Shown here: in pieces, positions 60,465 to 64,000 of the stretch
How the letters are laid out: every line of letters begins with the position of its first letter
How positions within the stretch are numbered: position 1 is the stretch's first letter
Assembly (NCBI RefSeq): GCF_001870735.1
Contig: NZ_MORL01000010.1
Coordinates: forward strand, 100,944-164,943
Direction: 5' to 3'
DNA length: 64,000 nt
DNA from: Arsenicibacter rosenii
GTDB taxonomy: Bacteria; Bacteroidota; Bacteroidia; Cytophagales; Spirosomataceae
Made by a program: the position numbers and the translations under genes
Notes under the pieces: generated by a model
Database searches by the model: none
The model's input: the letters and a program-made list of their open reading frames with translations, nothing else
Told to the model about the DNA's origin: nothing

Positions 60465-61148
60465 CTACTCAATCAGTTTGTATGTTTGTTTCGCGCGGGC
60501 ACGGGACAGGGCATTGAAGTGCCACCATTCGTACTCGATAGGTAGAAAACCGGCCCGCCGCATGACCTCACGGAGCAACTGCCGGTTGCTGATCTGCTGC
60601 CGGTTAAGTTTACCGGCGGCCAATAATCTTGCTTCGGCTTTCGGATAAGCCAGTTCGCCGAAATAATCGTATTTCGTACCCATATCAAGGGGTTTGCCAT
60701 CGGCTGTGGCAATAGTCAGGTCGATGGCGCAGCCATAATTATGAATAGAGCCCTCACGTGGGTCGGCCACATAGGTCCGGCGCTGGCGTTCCGGATAGTG
60801 CGGTAACGCGTTCCACAGATTCCATTGTGCTTTACGGGGGCGGGCTGCATCATAAACCAGCAGGCGCAGATCAGGATGTTTTTCTTTCAGGAACCGGTTC
60901 GCCTGAACCAACTGACGGGCCACCTTTGGTTGCAGATAAGCGCGGGTTAAATCACCATATACATCCTTGCCGATAAAGTTATCGGTTGTCGAATACTTTA
61001 ACTCTACCAGAATCGACGGATCCAGTGTCTGAACGTCAGTCAGGCCCTGGTTGATCATCGCTTTTTCAATGTCCTGAGCCTTTATCCTCGGACAGGAAAG
61101 GAGATGGATGAGCAATGTAACCAGAAAAAAAATGGATTTATGCGGCAT
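60465..61148 (-). CDS. D-alanyl-D-alanine dipeptidase (VanX/DdpX type)
   Basis: A 227-residue exported zinc peptidase of family M15D. After a signal peptide (IFFLVTLLIHLLSCPRIKA), the SxHxxGxAxD metal motif is SIHNYGCAIDLT, the catalytic Glu and second His are in EYEWWHFNAL, and the Arg of YDAARP fits the family. VanX-type enzymes cleave D-Ala-D-Ala, either for nutrient recovery or for glycopeptide resistance. Here no VanH/VanA ligase is present, so a murein-recycling or nutrient role is likely. An upstream lipobox-like LLSC could make it lipid-anchored. Confidence 0.92.
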   Translation of the reverse strand: MPHKSIFFLVTLLIHLLSCPRIKAQDIEKAMINQGLTDVQTLDPSILVELKYSTTDNFIGKDVYGDLTRAYLQPKVARQLVQANRFLKEKHPDLRLLVYDAARPRKAQWNLWNALPHYPERQRRTYVADPREGSIHNYGCAIDLTIATADGKPLDMGTKYDYFGELAYPKAEARLLAAGKLNRQQISNRQLLREVMRRAGFLPIEYEWWHFNALSRARAKQTYKLIE

Positions 61149-61235
61149 TGAACGTTGAATTTTGCGGCTGAATGATGAATATTGGGGTTAAAACTAATTA
61201 ACGAACTACAATCATCAGCCACAAGTCGTCAAAAT

Positions 61236-62471
61236 ATGGCACTAAATTACATTTGGGTCGCTTTCTTCCTTATTGCTTTTCTTGTGGCACTGGCCAAACT
61301 CATTTTTCTGGGCGATACCGAGATTTTTAAGGTTATTATCGAAGGGTTATTCGACTCGTCGAAAATCGCGGTGATGGATATCGCCTTACCGCTGGCCGGG
61401 GTGATGACCTTTTTTCTGGGCTTGCTGAACATTGCGGAGCGTATCGGAGCCATCAATGTCATTGCCCGTGTAATCGGACCGTTTTTTAATAAACTTTTTC
61501 CGGAAGTGCCTGAAGATCATCCGGCTAACGGCCAGATGATTATGAATTTTTCGGCAAACATGCTGGGCCTTGATAATGCGGCGACCCCTTTCGGGCTAAA
61601 AGCGATGCAGAGCTTACAGGAATTGAATCCGCAGAAAGATACGGCCAGCAATGCGCAGATTATGTTTCTGGTGCTGCATACGTCCGGGCTTACCATTATT
61701 CCCCTGTCGATTATGGCCCAGCGTGCTATTCTGGGGGCTCAGGACCCTTCCGATGTATTTATCCCATGCCTGATCGGAACGTATGTGACCACCGTAGTAA
61801 GTGTCATCATTGTTGCGTTTAAGCAAAAACTGAATTTGCTGAATGCAACGGTACTGGGCTGGCTGGGTGGTATAACGGCCTTTCTGGCGCTGGCCTTATG
61901 GTATTTATCAGGATTGCCTAAAGAAGCTATTGAGCAGGTGTCGAAAGTAGTTGGTAATGTGCTGCTCTTTTCGATTATTGTCAGCTTTCTGGCCGGGGCG
62001 GTTGTGAAGAAAATAGACATATTTGACACGTTCATTGAAGGGGCAAAGGCTGGTTTTGAGACCTCAGTGCGTATTATTCCGTACCTCGTTGGCATGCTGG
62101 TGGCCATCGGCGCTTTCCGCAATGCCGGCGCGATGGACTATCTGGTAGGGGGCCTGAAATACCTTTTTAGCCTGACCGGTGTGAATACAGATTTTACGGA
62201 CGCGCTGCCGGTGGCTTTAATGAAACCTTTAAGCGGAAGCGGCGCACGGGCGTTGATGATCGACGCCATGAAGCAATTCGGACCGGATTCATTTATTGGG
62301 CGGCTCGTTTGTATTTTTCAGGGATCTGCTGACACTACTTTCTACATCGTTGCGCTCTATTTTGGATCAGTTGGTATCAAGAAAACCCGCTATGCGATTG
62401 TTGCAGGTTTAGTTGCTGATTTTGTGGGTGTTTTAGCGGGTATTGCGCTCGGCTATTTATTCTTTCATTAA
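61236..62471 (+). CDS. SpmA/SpmB-type nucleoside recognition (Gate) membrane protein
   Basis: A 411-residue membrane protein with about ten predicted helices. The N-terminal half resembles SpmA (IMNFSANMLGLDNAATPFGL) and the C-terminal half SpmB (PLSGSGARALMIDAMKQFGP). Both halves carry the Gate/nucleoside recognition domain. In spore formers SpmA and SpmB are separate and affect spore core dehydration; in Bacteroidota the fused form is common and its substrate is unknown. The ATG at 61236 is chosen; the frame extends to a TTG at 61182. Confidence 0.92.
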   Translation: MALNYIWVAFFLIAFLVALAKLIFLGDTEIFKVIIEGLFDSSKIAVMDIALPLAGVMTFFLGLLNIAERIGAINVIARVIGPFFNKLFPEVPEDHPANGQMIMNFSANMLGLDNAATPFGLKAMQSLQELNPQKDTASNAQIMFLVLHTSGLTIIPLSIMAQRAILGAQDPSDVFIPCLIGTYVTTVVSVIIVAFKQKLNLLNATVLGWLGGITAFLALALWYLSGLPKEAIEQVSKVVGNVLLFSIIVSFLAGAVVKKIDIFDTFIEGAKAGFETSVRIIPYLVGMLVAIGAFRNAGAMDYLVGGLKYLFSLTGVNTDFTDALPVALMKPLSGSGARALMIDAMKQFGPDSFIGRLVCIFQGSADTTFYIVALYFGSVGIKKTRYAIVAGLVADFVGVLAGIALGYLFFH

Positions 62472-62567
62472 GAAATAGGACAATACGGTTATATATATAA
62501 GCGGGTCGTTACTCTGCTATGATACAGGCGTCTGACAGACAAATTAAAATTTTGTCATGTTTGTGCC

Positions 62568-64000
62568 ATGCAAAAACCGTTTACTTTACTGTTACTCTTT
62601 TGCTCAATTGGTCTATATGCGATCAATCCACCGGTAAAAAATGTGCGTAACCAACCGCGTAAGGCGGTCGATCCGCCCACTTTTTCATGCTCCATGCCGG
62701 CCTATCTGTTGCAGGGCAGTCCTACAGATGCCTATGCTGTTAACCTGTTGACCGGCGAAACCACATTAGTGAAGAATAACCTGATCGGAACAGGAATCGG
62801 GGGGCGGCAAATACAGGCAGTTGGCTACAATATCCTGGATAATTATTTATGGGGGTATCGGTCAGGAACCGACCAGTTGGTCCGGATAGGCGGTGACTGG
62901 TCGGTTCAGTTTTTTACCATTTCCGGTCTGGCCATTGGGTCCTACGATGTTGGTGATATTGACGCCAATGGAATTATGTATTTAAGTTCAGGTAGTTCGG
63001 TGATCAAACGGATTGATCTGAATCCTTCCTCGCCAACGTATCTACAAACGCTTTCCGACTTAACCACAACTGGTACGACCATTGCAGACTGGGCACTCAA
63101 CGTAGTGGACGGCAATATTTACGCCATTAATCAAAGCTCGTTACTGTTGCGCTACAATACCACAACGGGTGTCCGCACAACGTTAGGTGTTGTTCAATGG
63201 TCAGTATCAACAGGAACCGGTTTTGGTGCGGCCTATTCAGACAGCGAAGGTAATTTGTATGTTCAGGATAATCAGGGCGGCAAAATTTTCAGGATTGACA
63301 AGCCACATCTCTTAGTGGCCAGTACAACGGCCCGGGTTTCCGGAAATCTATTCGCAAGTACCGGCATGACAACATCGTCGAACGACGGTACGCGTTGTAT
63401 GAATGCCCCGCCTCCCTGCCAGGCTCCGGCTCGTCCGGATGGGTTTGTAACACAACCCGGCTGTGCCACTACAACGGGTACAATATCCTTGACCGCGCCG
63501 ACAGGTACCGGGATAGCATATAGTTTGAATGGGGGGGATTATCAGACCGATACACAATTTATGGGATTAGTCCCGGGTAGCTACACTGTGACCGCCCGGA
63601 ACGTACAGACCAACTGTGTTTCTGTAGTAAACAAATTTACGGTCACTGCCGCCCCGGCGGTGCCGTCCGCCCCGACGGTGGATGTCGTGCAGCCGACGTG
63701 CTCGTTGTCGACGGGCACGATGACGGTCATGGCCCCGGCCAGCGGCGTTGAGTACAGTTTTGACAACGGGGCCAGCTATCAATCAGGCAGTTCAAAAAGC
63801 GGGTTAGTCTCGGGCGTGTATTTGGTGAAGGTGCGCTCATTGGCCTCGGGCTGTGAGTCAGATCTGGTGAGTGTGACGGTGAATGGGGCACCGGCGGTGC
63901 CGTCCGCCCCGACGGTCAGTGTCGTGCAGCCGACGTGTTTCTTGTCGACGGGCGCGATTACGGTGACTGCTCCGGCCAGCGGCGTTGAGTACAGTTTTGA
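62568..64000 (+). CDS. large repeat-containing secreted protein, 3' end beyond window
   Basis: The frame from the ATG at 62568 is open to the end of the window (477 complete codons, no stop). The N-terminus MQKPFTLLLLFCSIGLYA is a signal peptide. Residues of roughly 40-275 form a region resembling the DUF6923 beta-propeller-like domain (QAVGYNILDNYLWGYRSG, DIDANGIMYLSS). After that come tandem Ig/SprB-like repeats of about 79 residues, each with a conserved Cys pair and QPTCxLSTGxxTV and GVEYSF words. At DNA level the unit length is 237 bases (63654-63890 and 63891 on). It is probably an adhesin or gliding-type surface protein. Confidence 0.8.
   Translation, partial: MQKPFTLLLLFCSIGLYAINPPVKNVRNQPRKAVDPPTFSCSMPAYLLQGSPTDAYAVNLLTGETTLVKNNLIGTGIGGRQIQAVGYNILDNYLWGYRSGTDQLVRIGGDWSVQFFTISGLAIGSYDVGDIDANGIMYLSSGSSVIKRIDLNPSSPTYLQTLSDLTTTGTTIADWALNVVDGNIYAINQSSLLLRYNTTTGVRTTLGVVQWSVSTGTGFGAAYSDSEGNLYVQDNQGGKIFRIDKPHLLVASTTARVSGNLFASTGMTTSSNDGTRCMNAPPPCQAPARPDGFVTQPGCATTTGTISLTAPTGTGIAYSLNGGDYQTDTQFMGLVPGSYTVTARNVQTNCVSVVNKFTVTAAPAVPSAPTVDVVQPTCSLSTGTMTVMAPASGVEYSFDNGASYQSGSSKSGLVSGVYLVKVRSLASGCESDLVSVTVNGAPAVPSAPTVSVVQPTCFLSTGAITVTAPASGVEYSF
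63654..64000 (+). repeat. 237-bp tandem coding repeat, truncated by window end
   Basis: The unit starting CCGGCGGTGCCGTCCGCCCC at 63654 is repeated at 63891. The 110 bases visible in the second copy differ at about 12 positions from the first. A more diverged protein-level copy precedes it from about 63420. Confidence 0.85.

Noticed and set aside
60465..61148. Vancomycin resistance operon around the VanX-type gene
   Set aside because: No D-Ala-D-Lac ligase, VanH or VanS/VanR genes accompany it, so a resistance cassette is not supported.

Overview
The window looks like chromosomal DNA from a Bacteroidota bacterium, most likely order Cytophagales (Spirosoma-like). This is an inference from gene content: a TonB-type outer-membrane barrel, secreted proteins with CarboxypepD_reg-like domains, a LytS/LytTR two-component pair, FKBP lipoproteins, a GH3/beta-lactamase fusion, a CRY-DASH-type photolyase homologue and a CrtA-like oxygenase. 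It is supported by near absence of Shine-Dalgarno sequences and by TAnnTTTG promoter boxes (several read TACCTTTG) upstream of housekeeping genes. Base composition is fairly even, with an AT-rich exception around 41.4-42.7 kb. I saw no tRNA, rRNA, transposase, integrase, phage gene or Cas gene.

Layout. 0-4 kb: end of a MoxR ATPase gene, its DUF58 partner, a lone minimal nucleotidyltransferase and an M20 peptidase. 4-8.6 kb: a 72-aa protein, tatC and glyA on the minus strand, then a divergent AraC regulator/phytanoyl-CoA dioxygenase pair. 9-15 kb: a DsbD-type thiol:disulfide transporter, an Uma2 protein, an outer-membrane barrel, a PlsC acyltransferase and a PiT phosphate transporter. 15.0-15.36 kb: an array of CACGTG-centred palindromes. 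15.4-24 kb: rlmN, cvpA, yqeY, pdxJ, mnmH, an unrecognised secreted protein, a lipoprotein, prfA and an atypical SDR. 24-33.8 kb: a DUF547 protein, a LytS/LytTR pair followed by an outer-membrane receptor, and three secreted enzymes or binding proteins. 34-43.5 kb: an Ig-like surface protein, a CRY-DASH homologue, a LemA-TPM-TPM cluster, a sialidase-like protein, an AT-rich gene and a CrtA-like gene. 43.6-50.7 kb: periplasmic folding and housekeeping (PpiD, two FKBP lipoproteins, NTP pyrophosphatase, NrnA-like phosphoesterase, ndk, a rhodanese). 51-64 kb: the GH3/beta-lactamase fusion, 5-oxoprolinase, an ECF sigma factor, a ThiF/rhodanese protein, a VanX-type dipeptidase, an SpmA/SpmB-like membrane protein and the start of a large repeat-containing surface protein that runs off the window.

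Functional themes. Cell-envelope biogenesis recurs: Tat export, DsbD, PpiD and FKBP lipoproteins, murein and D-Ala-D-Ala enzymes, and several secreted or outer-membrane proteins. The LytS/LytTR pair is separated from the next outer-membrane receptor gene by a 21-bp-period direct repeat that is a plausible LytTR operator.

The least explained material is mostly non-coding. Four families of intergenic palindromic or simple-sequence repeats occur, one of which supplies the stop codons of two genes. There is also a mutually exclusive hairpin arrangement ahead of a sialidase-like gene, an isolated 15-bp palindrome, and one secreted 564-aa protein of unknown family. I did not find a multi-gene system that I can confidently call new.
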